64,000 nucleotides of DNA from Diplolepis rosae (GCA_030998225.1 JAPYXD010000484.1:7502001-7566000); one strand, 5' to 3'. Numbered from the stretch's first letter, positions 1 to 12,299 are shown. The notes: generated by a model from the sequence alone, not told the origin. Numbers and translations are program-made.

Positions 1-310
1 AGTCACACGTTCAAAATTTTAAGGTTCTTCCTTTGTCTTTTTATAGGAAATTTTTTTCTGTACAGTTCATTTACATTCAGTTTAGACCAATTTTATAGGT
101 TCACATGTATAATTCATTTATATCATTTTATTATAATGTTTTATCCGTCACACGTGCTATTCTTTAAGGTTCTCTTTAGTAATTTTATAGAAAACATTTT
201 TTTGTACAGTTTTTTTGTTACTGATGAGGATTCCAACCTGAGTTGAAACGTTTGAAAATATGAAACCTTGAGTTTACATTTTTTCTGGACCCTAAAGCCA
301 ACTAAGTACA
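1..310 (+). repeat. Family B repeat (Penelope pLTR-like), hammerhead-bearing
   Basis: Shares its layout with 12300-12550, 21990-22110 and 22190-23180: a TCACACGTGC segment, a T-rich stretch with TTTTATAG, a hammerhead-like core, then the conserved tail GGACCCTAAAGCCAACTA. The order and the ribozyme position match the pseudo-LTRs of Penelope-like elements (family knowledge). No reverse transcriptase or GIY-YIG ORF is present, so this is a non-autonomous or truncated copy. The left end lies outside the window. Confidence 0.6.
217..256 (+). ncRNA. Hammerhead-ribozyme-like motif, family B copy 1
   Basis: CTGATGA at 221-227 and GAAACGTT at 245-252 bracket a 17-nt stem II region that no longer pairs well (GGATTCC against GAGTT). 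Flanks GTTA/TGAA give only a weak stem I. Probably a decayed copy of the better motifs at 22009 and 23078. Confidence 0.45.
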
Positions 311-480
311 TCAAAAATATTCAATAGATAGAACATTTCTATCTCCCAACCCATCACTTTGCATCCCCAAAACTCTATCTTCTTCTATCTCCGCACTTAT
401 CCAGAGTGACCGGGAGTATCTATCTATTCCTATCCCTATGTCTGGTAATATCCATCTTTTCCTATCCCTTAATCTATCCG
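311..480. repeat. Degenerate CTATC pyrimidine-rich tract
   Basis: Irregular array of CTATCTCC / CTATTCCTATCCC words. The same phrases, including TTGCATCCCCAAAAC, recur at 45915-46190, and the purine-strand version at 48990-49620, so this is a dispersed repeat rather than a local slip. Confidence 0.6.
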
Positions 481-840
481 CCGACTGAAGTATAGTATAT
501 ATTTTAATTACAAATTACTGAATATTTCTATATACTTGTATCTGAAAATTCTGAAATTTGCATTAGACTAAATTTTACGTCCCGGGTAACTGAAGTTTTA
601 TACAGTTACATGTTACTGAAAATTCCATTAAAGTTTCGTAATTTAATGAACAATTTCTGAAATTTCAGTCACTTTTTCTTAAGAGGAACTTCCACCTTCT
701 GCGTTCCAAAATTCGATTTTTTTTTTGCATTTTTAGAATCCATGAACTATTGAAAATGGACTACCAACAGGATTCCATGAAAAAAATGCCGCTTCTAGAG
801 TTACAAAGTTTTAAAGATGACAAGGCTTTAAACTTTAAAG
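481..840. other. AT-rich DNA without a recognisable feature
   Basis: Low-complexity A/T-rich sequence. No ORF, paired TIR or splice-flanked segment seen. Confidence 0.5.
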
Positions 841-1170
841 TGACATGTTTGATAACATGTCTGCTATTATATTGACCCTAAATTCATAGATTTTTTGTTC
901 ATTTCTCGTTATTTTGGCATAGGCTCAGTTTCTTATTATTTTCTTCGATTAAAATTATCGCTATTAGATATAAAAATCTTTCTAATCTTTTACAGAAATT
1001 TTGAATTAATCTTTGAATTTATGGCACTGAAGAGGGCCCCCATATGTGGCCGAAACGTTTGCCTTTCTTTCTTTTTTGCGTATTTTTATATCTATTAGTG
1101 ATAATTTAAATCGGAGAAAATGAAAAGAAACTGACCCTATGCCAAAATAACGAGAAATGAATAAAAAATC
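841..1170 (+). repeat. Family A repeat, hammerhead between inverted arms
   Basis: Begins with a hairpin, GACATGTT-TGAT-AACATGTC, then TATTATATTGACCC. An arm at about 890-960 (TTATTTTGGCATAGG and flanks) returns inverted at 1098-1168, with a hammerhead-like motif near 1023 between the arms. The same hairpin, arm and ribozyme recur at 16064, 26716, 31275 and 37715. Read as a Penelope-like non-autonomous repeat with inverted terminal arms (inference). Confidence 0.65.
1023..1063 (+). ncRNA. Hammerhead-ribozyme-like motif, family A copy 1
   Basis: Stem I GGCA (1023-1026) pairs TGCC (1060-1063). Core CTGAAGA (1027-1033) fits CUGANGA. Stem II GGCC/GGCC forms with one extra G. GAAA at 1052-1055 runs into A-C-G-T, a two-base-pair self-complementary stem III, with T1059 at the cleavage position. 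All invariant hammerhead residues are present; U7 is replaced by A, and that position is variable in the consensus. Cleavage is inferred, not shown. Confidence 0.6.
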
Positions 1171-1383
1171 TTTAAACTTTAACTTTGAAGGCGTTTTTCT
1201 CAAAACTATTTTTTTCGAAACTGTGACACGATTACAAGAAAAGTATTTGGTGAATCAAGCTGACTTTTAGACTGACAATTCATTGAACATGCCTCTTTCG
1301 TTCGGGATGCTAAATTTATTTTATTTTCATTTTTCGCACTTTATAACTAAATGAACTATTGAAAATAGGCCAAAAAATTCATT

Positions 1384-2800
1384 TTTTTTACATTCTCATC
1401 ATGGATGAGAAGGTATTGGTTTTATGTGAAAAATGACTTTCGAAATTTTCATCAAATCTTTACGTTTTGAGACCCCCTGAGTCAGAAAAAATGGTTTTTA
1501 CGAAAGTGTCTGTCTGTCTGTTTGTCTGTAGGTCGTGTGCGGCATAACTCTCGATAGAATTATTAGATTGAATTGAGCTTTGGTACACTTTATCGGAGCC
1601 GAAAAAGTAAGGACAAGTTCGTTAACCAGCCACATCCAATCAAAATTGAGGGGTTGAGCACTATGTTGTGTTTTTGAAAATAATTTTTTGAAAAAATCAA
1701 AAATTTCAATACTGTTTTTAGATAGTGCTCATAAATTTCTAAAAATTATCCTGATAACATTTTTTGATTAAATCAAAATTAGAAATGTTACAGTATATTC
1801 AAATTCGAAAAAAGTCAATATCAAAATTCCATTTTCCAGTTAAACTATACGAGATACGAAAAAACGTTATGATACAATATTATTGAATAAATAAAGACCT
1901 ACAAATTTGAATTGTAACATTTTTTCATAAGATGGATATTTTTCTTTTTAATTAAAAAAAAAACTATTGAAAATCCAAAATTCAATTTTTTAACATTAAT
2001 ATGTAAAATAAGATAAAAACGTAAGAATACAAAGTTGTTAGTTTCAAAAAGATCTACAAGTTTTGTCTCACACAGTTTCTGATAAAACGTATATTTTTCG
2101 TTTCAATTCCAAAAAATACGATTAAAATTCAAAAATTCCATTTTTTAGACAAAATATGTGAGATACAAGAAAAATTTTCAGATGAAAAATTGTTTGGCTA
2201 AATAAGGTCTACACATTCTTATCGAGAAATTTCTCGACGGGATGTATATTTTAATTTTTTTATTTTTAATATTGAAAAAATTCGATTTTTTTCACCAAAA
2301 TATGTGAGATACGAAATAAGCGTTGTTCTGCAAAATCGTTTCCTTAAATAAAGTCTACGATTGTTTTTTCTTTTTAAGAGATTTGGAAGAAAATAAATTA
2401 TTTTAATCATGTAATTTATTAAAAAGTTACAAAAATGCATACAGAGAATCGAGCGCGAAGCACGAGTGTCATGATGAGAATGTGTTCCTGAAGGCCGATA
2501 GAGCCTTAAGTAAATTGAATTTCCTGTTTCACTTAAACTGAAAAAGAAACTTAGTGAATTTGAGAAAATGACCAATTTACATCATCTTTAATATCATTAA
2601 ATTGGTTTGAGCTTCAGTATTAAATTATAAGAAATAAACTTAAACGTATGCGAAGAGCATAAGACCGAGCGCGAAGCGCGAGGTCTAAAATGAACGGAGC
2701 GCGACGATCGAATCGCGCGCCCCGGGCGCGCTCAAACTTGCGAGCGAAGCGCGCAATGAGAATGTGCCCGCGAAGCGGGCACATTTTTTTTACAAATAGG
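1384..2800 (+). repeat. Family G repeat, full-length copy
   Basis: About 1.4 kb. Starts at ACATTCTCATCATGG, then GAGAAGGTATTGG, a GTCTGTCTGT tract, GTGCGGCATAACTCTCG, successive AT-rich modules spaced by GAGATACGAAAAAA words, and a GC-rich tail made of GCGCGAAGCGCG palindromes, ending in the hairpin GCCCGC-GAA-GCGGGC followed by T's. At least ten more copies or fragments lie in the window. No transposase is encoded. The terminal hairpin recalls Helitron 3' ends, but no clear CTRR end is seen, so the class is left open. Confidence 0.65.
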
Positions 2801-4190
2801 TGCCATTTCGCTTCATTTCAAAGTTTTGGAAAACGTATATCCCGAACGAAAGCCAACACGCTACTGATTAAAACTGTGTTGGGCTTTTCTGTTACAGTCG
2901 ACCTGGGATGCTAAAATCATGGTCACATTTTGGCCCCAACTTTCCGACAAGGTCACATTCGGGGACGACTATACCGCGAAAATTTTTTTTCGTACTTTTC
3001 ATCTAAATATATGTTTTATCTTGAAGAATATAAGAACAACATGCGAAAAAAATCATTGTGATATCTTATGCCATTCTGTAGAAAAAAAATGTTGAATTTT
3101 GGCCTGAGAACCGAGTCACAAGGTGGAAGTCCCCCTTAAGTTCAAGATATGTTTACTTAAAAGTATCTCAAGTTTCATATAAATTTCCGTTACTTTTGTA
3201 ACAACTCTGCTCTCCCAAAATTTTCCAAATAAATAATTTTCAAATTCTTTAAATTTGAAAATGAATAAAAACAAAAATACAAATTTGAATGTTGAAATTC
3301 CAAATACTTAGGTTACTTTTTGTTTTGACTCAAGAAAAAGTTTGATTTCATTATTTTAAGTTGAGATTTCCGAGGATATATCAAGAAGATATAAAAAGTA
3401 TTAAAGCTATTTAATTTGAATATGAAAGCAGTTAAGTGATGTTTATTCCTTTATTTTGTTTTGGAAAGATGTTAATTTGATGTTTTAAGGTCGAAGATGT
3501 TCATTATGCCACACATTAATTTCATAATAAATCATCGAAATAATTTCTAGTGTTTCATTCCATCACTTTATAAAAACTTCACATTCCTACCATACATGTA
3601 ATGTATGATGTAGTGTCTGTCACGTTGCCCAGGAAATAAAAAGCGATAGGCTAAAATCGCTGTAAATTGCATATTTTAAAATTGCAGATCCAAAATATTT
3701 TCGTTTAATTGTGTTGTGGGCGTTTGAATCGGTAAGCTTTTTTAATCGGCAATTTGATCCCAAACTGATTAAATCATTATTTTGCTGAATTGTATAACGC
3801 TTCTACCATTTGTAAAAATTTGTTTCACTGATCTCAATTGTACATTCACAATTGAGATGAACAATTCACGTATTCACGAAACGTATCTTCACAATTCAAA
3901 TTTTATGGATTGTGTTACTTAATCGTAAAACTACGATTCAATGTCATTGAAAAAATTTATACGATTTAAAAATCCTAAACGCAATTCAACAATGTTTCGA
4001 TGTAATCGTTTTCAGATAAAACTGCAGATTCAGAAACCTCTAATCGTAAATTTTAAGATCAATCGTTTCTTTTTTCCTGGGTGGCATTTTATTCCAATTA
4101 TTTCCGACAAGAAAGCACTTAGGTCAAGAATATATTTACGAACTGAGAGTATAAAGTGATATAAATTATCTTTAATGTGATATCACAAAA
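2801..4190. other. Intergenic or intronic AT-rich DNA, no gene seen
   Basis: No credible coding segment. Contains a short hairpin at about 3831-3862 (ATCTCAATTGTacattCACAATTGAGAT). Confidence 0.5.
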
Positions 4191-4192
4191 TA

Positions 4193-4245
4193 CACTGAGA
4201 GACTTTTCGTTAGAGTAAATGATAAAAATGAATGATAATACTATA
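4193..4245 (+). repeat. End fragment of the CACTGAGAGACTTT-TIR family
   Basis: CACTGAGAGACTTTTCGTTAG followed by AAATGATAAAAATGAATG matches the left ends at 21131 and 42478 and, inverted, the right end at 44100. Only one end is present. Confidence 0.5.
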
Positions 4246-4589
4246 TATGAAGGGCCACCAGCAATAAATCGCCGAGCGCTCGAAATCGCGGAAAACTATT
4301 GTCCGCGCACGAAAATCGTGATAAATTTGTTTTTTCGGTCATTCACAGAAACAAAAATACCGTTTTGTAGAATTTGTCATGACGCATTTTTTATCTTAAT
4401 ACAATTTTTAATTTTTAATCGGATTAAGACGGATTGATTTTTGACCATTTTCATTAAACGAGATACGAAACGTTTTTCGGATTGGTTCGGAATTATTCGC
4501 ATGGCTCGGATACAGATATCGGAATGAGTCGAAATAGTTCTGATTGTCTCGGAATACTTTCGCCAGGGTTGTTTTCAGGACAGCAACGG

Positions 4590-4902
4590 GCCGATGCTGT
4601 GCCAAACTATGGTTTTCTCACTTTCATAATGGTTTTCCGTGGTAAAAATGAGATGTGGCCCAGTAATATACCGTCCATGGGCCGGACTTTGGATCTTCTA
4701 TTTTCATGGTATAGGGCCGATACTGGGCCAAGTTTCTGCTGAAGGTCGGTAAATTTAAACAGTCGACAAAGGCCGCCGTCGTCGGCTCAGCACTTGACCG
4801 ATGCAATCGGCGACACTGGCCCAATAACAATAGCCGACTCTTGGCTGCCGAGATTAGGCCAATATTGTGCCGTATTATCAGCTTCGGCAATTCGCACTTG
4901 GG
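4590..4902 (-). mobile_element. CCCAAG-TIR element, one-ended fragment
   Basis: The right end is AATTCGCACTTGGG, inverted relative to the CCCAAGTGCG ends of 43381-43897 and 51863-53341. The interior (GGGCCGATACTGGGCCAA, ATGCAATCGGCGAC) matches the 43381 copy in inverted orientation. The other terminus is missing. Sequence at 4450-4565 just upstream resembles the GGATTGG/TCGGAAT interior of the 8713 element, suggesting a junction of two related elements. Confidence 0.65.
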
Positions 4903-5875
4903 ATAGTATTTTTAATTTAATATATACCTTACTGAAAAAAGCTTCCATTACATGTAATGGAGGTTTAATACAGAAATTTCTAACCGTTTAGAAGTTGGTG
5001 GGGGCTCGATGACAACCTCAAATAGGGATCGTTAGAGGATGAAATACCTAAAAGATACACATAAACTTTTAAATAGACCATTTCCTTTCCGTAAAACATA
5101 TTTTTAATGTTATCTGGGGAAAAGCAGCGTTTAAAGAAGGCAGGTGATGCATACACTCTGGCAGTAAACGGAAGCTCCAAGAATCTAAAGTTTGAGAGGG
5201 AAAGCAGGTCAACCACGTCTGGCTTATTCTCTTCCGAGTTTTGGTTTTGAATTTTGCTCTCTTGTATCGCTACCCTATGCTGTCTAGATTATTACATTTT
5301 CCAATATAAATCCCATCTTGGAAATTTTATAAAATGTATAAAAAATGTCTACCAAAGGCATTTATATAATAATGAGTATTTTTAAAAATAATAATAAAAT
5401 GGAATAATATATTATTATAAAAGAATTGATTCTTATAATAATTGAATTATTTAAAAAAATAATTTAAATAGAAGGAAATAAATGAATTGTGTTTGTGAGG
5501 CTGTGCAGAAAAGCAATCATTGCAAGAGATCATTTGTTGTGGGTGGGAAAGCTGTCATAAATAGCGAAACTTCTTCTCAAGGCCGAATGGGACTGCCATG
5601 CCGTCTTGAAAAAAATATCACGTCCAAACAATATACTTTGGAAGATGAACGACCAGAGTCGACCTTGCAACATTACCAAAGATAATTTATTTTTTTCTGG
5701 TTTTGTATAAGGCCTGAGTAGCCTGAAAAAACTAAGGATCAATGCAATTGTGACTTTAGGTCTTAGGGAATCTTGAGACAAAGACTTTTGAATTACAATG
5801 AATATAGTAAAAGTTAACTTGGTTTAGAACAAAGTCAATTTAAAGCTCCTCAATTTATGAACGTAATATTGTTTA
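4903..5875. other. No recognisable feature
   Basis: AT-rich. Open frames at 5482-5685 (+) and 5530-5781 (-) are mutually overlapping with no supporting signal. A short perfect palindrome, CCATTACATGTAATGG, lies near 4946. Confidence 0.4.
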
Positions 5876-5879
5876 AATG

Positions 5880-6176
5880 TCATAATTTACATAAATTACA
5901 AAATTTACAAAAATATCTGCAAATTTGAATCGCTACATTTTTTAAAATAAGTTATATATTTTTCTTGTTAGTTTAAAAAACTATTATTGAAAATCGAAAA
6001 TTCAAGTTTTTAACCATAATGTGTGAAATACGAAAAAAAAGTGAGAATGCAAAATTGTTCTCTTTAATAAGGTCTACAAATTTTGTCTGACACAGTTTCT
6101 GACAAAATGTATATATTTCTTTTTAATTTAAAAAAATACTATTGAAAATCGAAAATTCAATTTTTTAACAATAATA
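5880..6176 (+). repeat. Family G fragment
   Basis: Carries the internal modules of family G (CTATTGAAAATCGAAAATTCAA, GAAATACGAAAAAAA, AGGTCTACAAATTTTG) without either end. Confidence 0.55.
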
Positions 6177-6177
6177 T

Positions 6178-6245
6178 ACACTGAGAAAAAAGAATATTTG
6201 AATCAAAGAATATTTCTTTGATTCAAATCAATGGTTGAGCTGGAT
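6178..6245. repeat. Inverted repeat of a CACTGAGAAAA MITE family
   Basis: CACTGAGAAAAAAG is followed by ATTTGAATCAAAGAA-TA-TTTCTTTGATTCAAAT, a nearly perfect palindrome. Related TTTGAATCAAA-rich tracts ending in TTTTTTCTGAGTGTA lie at 19028-19270 and 51240-51525. Confidence 0.5.
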
Positions 6246-6699
6246 GGTGACGAATAAATATTTTTTTAGATCAAAGAAATATTTTTATTGTCTTTAAAAA
6301 ATGAATAATTAAAGCAAGAAAATGTTTTTCTAGTACTATTAAATATTCATTAGATTGAATAAATATGTTATTAACATTGTGTAGCAATTATTTGATAAGA
6401 GAAGTAAATTCCTTGATGTAAAATGACATGATGCATGTTCAAAGAAACAATACATTAATTCAAAAAAATTTGCATTGGTTCAAGTAAATTTGTTTTCCAT
6501 TCCAATATATGATTCCTTGTTTGTAATGAGCGTATTGTAAATTGAGAGAAATATTTATTTGAAATGAGGAGATTATTTTTGGTAGGATTAAATAATTATT
6601 TGCTCCGAAGATGTGATTTACTGTTTAAAATGGTCAAGTAGTAAAGTGTATTGAGTAATAATGGATGCAAAGAACAATAATATTACCTATTAGTATGTT

Positions 6700-6915
6700 G
6701 CCGACAGGTGTCCTCGTAGACAATTTCAAACTCTTATCTCGCAAATAAATGCAAATTAAATTCAAATTTAAATTTAAGAATTTGAAATCTTTCTGTAGAA
6801 AAAAAAAAGATTTCGACTGCGCTTGGATTCGAGCCCAGGTCTTTCGATTTCCGGTTGCAATCGAAACACTTGGGCTCGAATCCCAGCGCAGTCGAAAGCA
6901 TCTTTTTTTCCACAG
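6700..6915. repeat. Palindromic element with tRNA T-arm-like arms
   Basis: Two inverted arms (TTTCTGTAGAAAAAA...GACTGCGCT and their reverse, ending TCTTTTTTTCCACAGAAA) meet at about 6850. Each arm holds GATTCGAGCCC / GGGCTCGAATCCC, which fits a tRNA T-arm with a 7-nt TCGAAT loop and the Pol III B-box. A second copy is at 12905-13135. Looks like a head-to-head dimer of a tRNA-derived sequence (inference). Confidence 0.55.
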
Positions 6916-7217
6916 AAATATTTAAAATTCTTAAATGTATATTTTATGTTTTGATTTTAAAAAAACAGTATTGAATTTCCTTTCGCATGTGAAATAAAAA
7001 ACAAATTTAGTAACTTTGAGAATATGTAATTCACATTTACAATATTACAAAAGTGACTTGAGTTTCAGTATCAAATTACAAGGAATAAACTTAAATATAT
7101 GCAAAGAATATAAGACCGAGCGCGAAGCGCGAGGTCCAAACAGATCGGAGCGCGACGATTGAATCACGAGCCCTAAGTGCATTCAAATTTGCGAGTGAAA
7201 CGCGCGAAAATGATGTG

Positions 7218-8432
7218 CAGCTTTTTACATTCTTATCATGGATGAGAAGGTATTGGTTTTATGTGAAAAATGACTTTCTATATTTTCATTAAATCTTTAC
7301 GTTTTGAGACCCCCTGAGTCAGAAAAAAGGGTTTTTACGAAAGTGTCTGTCTGTCTGTCTGTCTGTCTGACTGTCTGTCTGTCTGTAGGTCGTGTGCGGC
7401 ATAACTCTCGATAGAATTATTAGATCGAATTGAGCTTTGGCACACTTTACCTGAGCCGAAAAAGTAAGGACAAGTTCGTTAACCAGCCACATCCAATCAA
7501 AATTGAGGGATTGAGAACTACTTTTGTGTTTTTGAAAATAACTTTTTGCAAAAAAATCAGAAATTCCAATACTGGTTTTTGAAAATACTCATAAATCTCT
7601 ACAAATTATCCTGATAACATTTTTTGATTAAATCAAAATTAGAAATGTTACAGCATATTCAAATTCGAAAAAAGTCAATATCAAAATTCCATTTTCAAGT
7701 TAAATTATACGAGATACGAAAAAACGTTATGATACAATATTATTGAATAAATAAAGACCTACAAATTTGAATTGTAACATTTTTTCATAAGATGGATATT
7801 TTTCTTTTTAATTAAAAAAAAAACTATTGAAAATCCAAAATTTAATTTTTTAACAATAATATTGGAAATACCAAAAAAACCTAAGAATACAAAGTTGTTC
7901 GTTTCAATTCCAAAAAATACGTTTAAAATTAAAAAATTCCATTTTTTCACCAAAATATGTGAGATACGAAATAAGCGTTGTTCTGTAAAATCGTTTCCTT
8001 AAATAAGGTCTACGATTGTTTTTTTCTTTTTGAGAGATTTGGAAGAAAATAAATTATTTTAATCATGTAATTTATTAAAAAGTTACTGCAATGTATACAG
8101 AAAATCGAGCGCGAAGCGCGAGCGCCATGATGAGAATGTGTTCCTTAAGGCTGATAGGGCCTTAAGTAAATTGAATTTCCAGTTTCACTTAAATTCAAAA
8201 AGAAATTGAGTGACTTTGAGAAAATGTGTAATTCACATCACCTGTAATATTATTATAAAATTGGTTTGAGCTTCAGTATCAAATTATAAGAAATAAACTG
8301 AAATGTAGGCGAAGAGCACAAGACCGAACGCGTAGTGCGACGATCGAATCGCGCGCCCTAGGCGCGCTCAAACTTGCGAGCTGCGCGCGAAGCGCGCAAT
8401 GAGAATGTGCCAGCGAAGCGGGCAGATTTTTT
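7218..8432 (+). repeat. Family G repeat, nearly complete copy
   Basis: Same start (ACATTCTTATCATGGATGAG), an expanded GTCTGTCTGTCTGTC tract, the same modules, and the same GC-rich palindromic tail ending GCGAAGCGGGCAGA plus T's as 1384-2800. Lacks part of the middle. The piece just before it, 7090-7215, carries another GACCGAGCGCGAAGCGCGAG tail, so two copies stand in tandem. Confidence 0.65.
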
Positions 8433-8712
8433 GTATTAGGTTTCTTTTCCTAAAGATGAAAATTCTAAAGGATTTAAATAATTGTTCTAGAGAACTTGCG
8501 AGTTGTTAACCATTTCAGACCCAATGTACACTGCAGTGAACAAACTTTAAATTTATATAAGTTATGAAAAAAAACTTTCAACAAGAAAGTATTTTCCGAA
8601 AATCTGATCCTTTTGAGTTATTTTCGGGTATCCACCTTTTTTGAACACTCTTTATTCTCCTGTTTTTTATTTTCAAGGGGGAAAAGCGACTCTACAAAAT
8701 GATACACAAGAA

Positions 8713-9416
8713 CCCGTGTGGAAATCGAACCCCGAAACTGATCGAGATCCGGACGGATAGCGCTAGTTGTAACCAGGAACCGGTCGGGCTATCCGACCAG
8801 GAACGAAAGTTCCGGATTGAAATTAATTCCGAATCAATACGCACTATTCCGAGCCATTCCGGAATCTGATTCCGAACTTAACCGAGTTATTCCGAATGAC
8901 TCCAAAGCACATTTTCAATTCGAATCAACTCGAAGCCAATTCCAAAACAATCCGAAATTTCAATCCGAATGAATCCGGTCAATTTCGGATTCATTCGGAT
9001 TGAAAGTTTGGACTGATTCGGATTGGTCGGATTCATTCGAATTAAGAGTTCGGATTGATTCTAAATATGCCTCTGATTGATACGAATTAAAACTGGCTTC
9101 GGATTTATTTGGAATAACTCGGATTGGTTCAGAAACAGATTTCTGAATGGGTCGCATTGGTTTGGAATAAATTTCCAATCCGAGACTTTCTCCAGGGTAC
9201 TTTACTAGTGCCCGACTAGTTCCCAGTCAGTTTCCGACCATGAACTTCATCCTGGGTTGATTCTGCCGGTTCCCGACTTGACCCGATCCCGTCACGAGTC
9301 AACCCGGACGATTCCCACCCAGTTCCCGGCCATGCAATACTGCCTGAGTTTCCCCGGCAAGGATCCAGCCAGAAACCTTTTTGTAATGGAGTTAACTGGG
9401 GCAATTTCCACACGGG
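8713..9416. mobile_element. CCCGTGTGG-TIR element (CCC group, third family)
   Basis: Left end CCCGTGTGGAAATcGaaCCCC and right end GGGGCAATTTCCACACGGG are inverted repeats, flanked by AA on both sides, consistent with a 2-bp target duplication. The interior is filled with degenerate GAATCNATCCGAAT-type repeats in both orientations (8830-9190), then ACCCGG/TTCCCGGC words. A tRNA-like segment with the B-box complement ATCGAACCCCG lies inside the left end (about 8722-8812, minus strand). No transposase. Confidence 0.65.
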
Positions 9417-9419
9417 AAG

Positions 9420-9990
9420 GGTGGGTGTCTTTAAAATTTCAAATGGGAACTTCTATTTTTTATTGCAAATTCGAATTCGCCATCTAAAAAAAATACCTAA
9501 GTTTTAATCGAACATTTTTGTTACTCTACGCAGTACGCCCATGATGTGGGGTAAATTTTTGAGAAGCCACTTTATCCCCTTTGAAAAAAGTTTTTATTGC
9601 GGATAAGTTCCAAAGTAGGTGTTGAGATACACATTTTAAATTTTTTTTCTAAATTCTACATACATGATGAAGTATATTTTGAAGTCGGTCAATACCTTTG
9701 AGCATGCGCACAATTTCTATAAAATATTTAAATTATTTAATAAAAAAAGATTTAAATATTAAAATGAATATTTTCCAATAATGTGTCAACTACCGTCTTG
9801 TATAATAAAAAAATATACTAAGTGTCTAGAATAGAATAATTTGGACTTATTTTGAAAATAATAATGAACAGGACTTATATCGACCATTTGTATTTCTGAT
9901 CTTCTTGTGTACATTCTTTCATATTTTTTCTCCTTTCCCTTAAAATGAAACTCTTCAAAGGAAAAACGTTACCCTCCATTTTATCTTACA
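9420..9990. other. No feature recognised
   Basis: AT-rich sequence without paired repeats or credible coding potential. Confidence 0.45.
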
Positions 9991-9994
9991 AAGC

Positions 9995-10740
9995 CTTTCC
10001 AAGTCTGTTCCAAATAAATAAGTTAATTTCTTGTAATTTGATATTGAAGCTCAAGTCAATTTTATAATATTGTAAATGTGAATTACATATTCTCAAAGTT
10101 ACTAATTTTGTTTTTGATTTCAAATGAAAAAGGAAATTCAATTTACTTAAGGCTCTATCCGCCTTAAGGAACATATTCACATCATGACACTCACGCTCGA
10201 TTTTCTGTATACATTTCTGTAACTATCTAATAAATTACATGATTAAAGTAATTTATTTTCTTTCAAATATCTCAATGATGAAAAACAATCGTAGACTTTA
10301 ATTAAGAAAACGATTTTGCATTTCAACGCTTATTTCGTATCTCACATATTTTGCTTGAAAAATAGAATTTTTGATTTTCAATAGTGTTTTTTTTTTTAAA
10401 TCAAAACATAAAATATACATCTTGTCAAAAAATGTCCTAATTTTTTTAAATTAAGAAGAAAAATATATATCTAATGAAAAAACCTTGCGATTCAAATTTG
10501 TAGATCTTTATGTAGTAAAAAATTTTGTATAACCCGTTTTTCGTATCTTGTATAATTTAAATGGGAAATGGAATTTAGATATTGACTTTTTTCAAGTTTT
10601 AACATACTGTAACTTTCCTAATTTTAGTTTAATCGAAAAATGTTATTGGGATAATTCGTAGAGATTTATCAACACTATTAGAACTCAGTACTGGAATTTT
10701 GGATTTTTTCATAAAGTTTTTTTTTTCAAAACACAAAAAA
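9995..10740 (-). repeat. Family G repeat, inverted partial copy
   Basis: Reverse-complement match to the 3' half of family G: AAGGCTCTATCCGCCTTAAGG, TCACGCTCGATTTTCTGTATAC, then modules with TTTCGTATCTCAC, to TTTTTCAAAACACAAAAA. The GC-rich terminal palindromes are missing. Confidence 0.6.
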
Positions 10741-12110
10741 TACTCTCATTTTGAGAATTGAGCCCATGGGAAGAAGAACTCGCCGAGCTCTCGAAAAAGG
10801 GAAAAAGTATTGTCCAATTTCTAAAATTGAAGTAAAAAAAAAAGTTGTAAAAACTCAGAATAAAAAAATATAAGCTGATAGAGCTTGTCAAAATACAACT
10901 TTTATTCCTTAAGTATTTTTTAGTCCAACATAATTATTACGAAAAAAGAAATATAAAAGGTATTTTTTGAATAACCCAAAATTAATGTTTCAAAAAACAT
11001 AAATTGCGATTTCTCGGTAAGTACTGCACGCAATGGATTAAATTTTGCGTATTTTTATTCAGTATTCATTGGTGATGCCGGATAGAGTCATTTAAAAACA
11101 ATAAATACCATCAACATTTGGTAATATTCAATAACGAATCAATACCTGTCAATTCTTTGTTTTTCGCGATTCGGAGTGAAAAAGTGATGAATAAATTTTA
11201 TTTTTCGAAAAATATGAAGTGACAAAGTTATTTATTTATATTTAAGGAAGTTTTTCGAAAAATTTCAAATTATTCGTACTAAAAATAATAAATTGAGAGG
11301 GTTGTTAATAAAAAGCGCGCGACGCACGAAGCGCAAAAGTTAAATTATTCAACAGAATTCCACGGTTTTCTTAGTTTATTTGGATATTCGTTTAAATATT
11401 TGCCACTGAAAATCATTAAAATTCATAATATGTAACAATAAAATAATTTAAGTTTAAACTTCTCGCACCTCCAAAACCTTATACTTGTACATATGCTGAA
11501 TTGTGCGAAACACCTCAGGACGATTCCACTGGAATAAGCGCGGAAAAAGTTTAAGATGTTCGAGCCTTATTAAGATATTTGAGCCCAGATGGAAAAAAAT
11601 ATTACGAAGATATATTCACGAAAGTCCTAGTTAAGGGGGTCTCCTCATCAGTGGCTCATAAAAAAGGTGGCTTTTAACGATTTTTTATAAACATGAAAAC
11701 AGCATGAGAAACAAATGATCTTGTGCGCATCTTTGAACATATATTTATTCAACAATAAATATAATCTTTTCGCATTCAAATTTACCCTTCAATAATAATA
11801 TTGCTATTCTTGAAAGCAAAATTATCTATTTTTGCCTGAGGTCTAATTTTCGTGAACGAACTATCTTAAATGGGAAATGGAATTTAGATATTGACTTTTT
11901 TCAAGTTTTAACATACTGTAACTTTCCAATTTTTAGTTTAATCGAAAAATGTTATTGGGATAATTAGAAGAGATTCGAAAATCGAATCGAATCTTTTTGC
12001 ACACCTCTACTCAGGGGGTCTAAAAACGTGAAGATTTGATGAAAATTTCGAAAGTCATTTTTCACATAAAGCTAATACCTTCTCATTTATGATAAAAATG
12101 TAAAAATTTG
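10741..12110. other. Mosaic of repeat fragments
   Basis: A family-G module at 10558-10660 (AAATGGGAAATGGAATTTAG...) is duplicated in direct orientation at 11868-11965. A second family-G fragment, minus strand, lies at 12003-12105 (GGGGGTCTAAAAACGTGAAG, ACCTTCTCATTTATGAT). Nothing in between is recognisable as a gene. Confidence 0.5.
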
Positions 12111-12299
12111 TTTATGTGGCTCTTGGATTAATTTTACCCATGTACTTTTCAGGTCACTTAACAAAATAACAGGTCAGTTTTCTTTGGTAATAATTCATTG
12201 TAAAAGGATCGCAGATTTTTAGATATTTTTATTCTGGAATAAATACTCTCAATTTGTTTTCTTAACTTTCACAATTGTATATATAATCTTTTTGAGGTT

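Noticed and set aside
1384..2800. Helitron identity for family G
   Set aside because: A terminal hairpin is present, but there is no consistent 5' TC or 3' CTRR end.
5482..5781. Opposing 67- and 83-codon ORFs of protein-like composition
   Set aside because: Overlap each other, have no splice or family support, and cannot be told from chance.
11455..11590. Minus-strand frame reading LKLFPRLFQWNRPEVFRTIQ
   Set aside because: Protein-like, but short, unrecognised, and without convincing start or splice signals.
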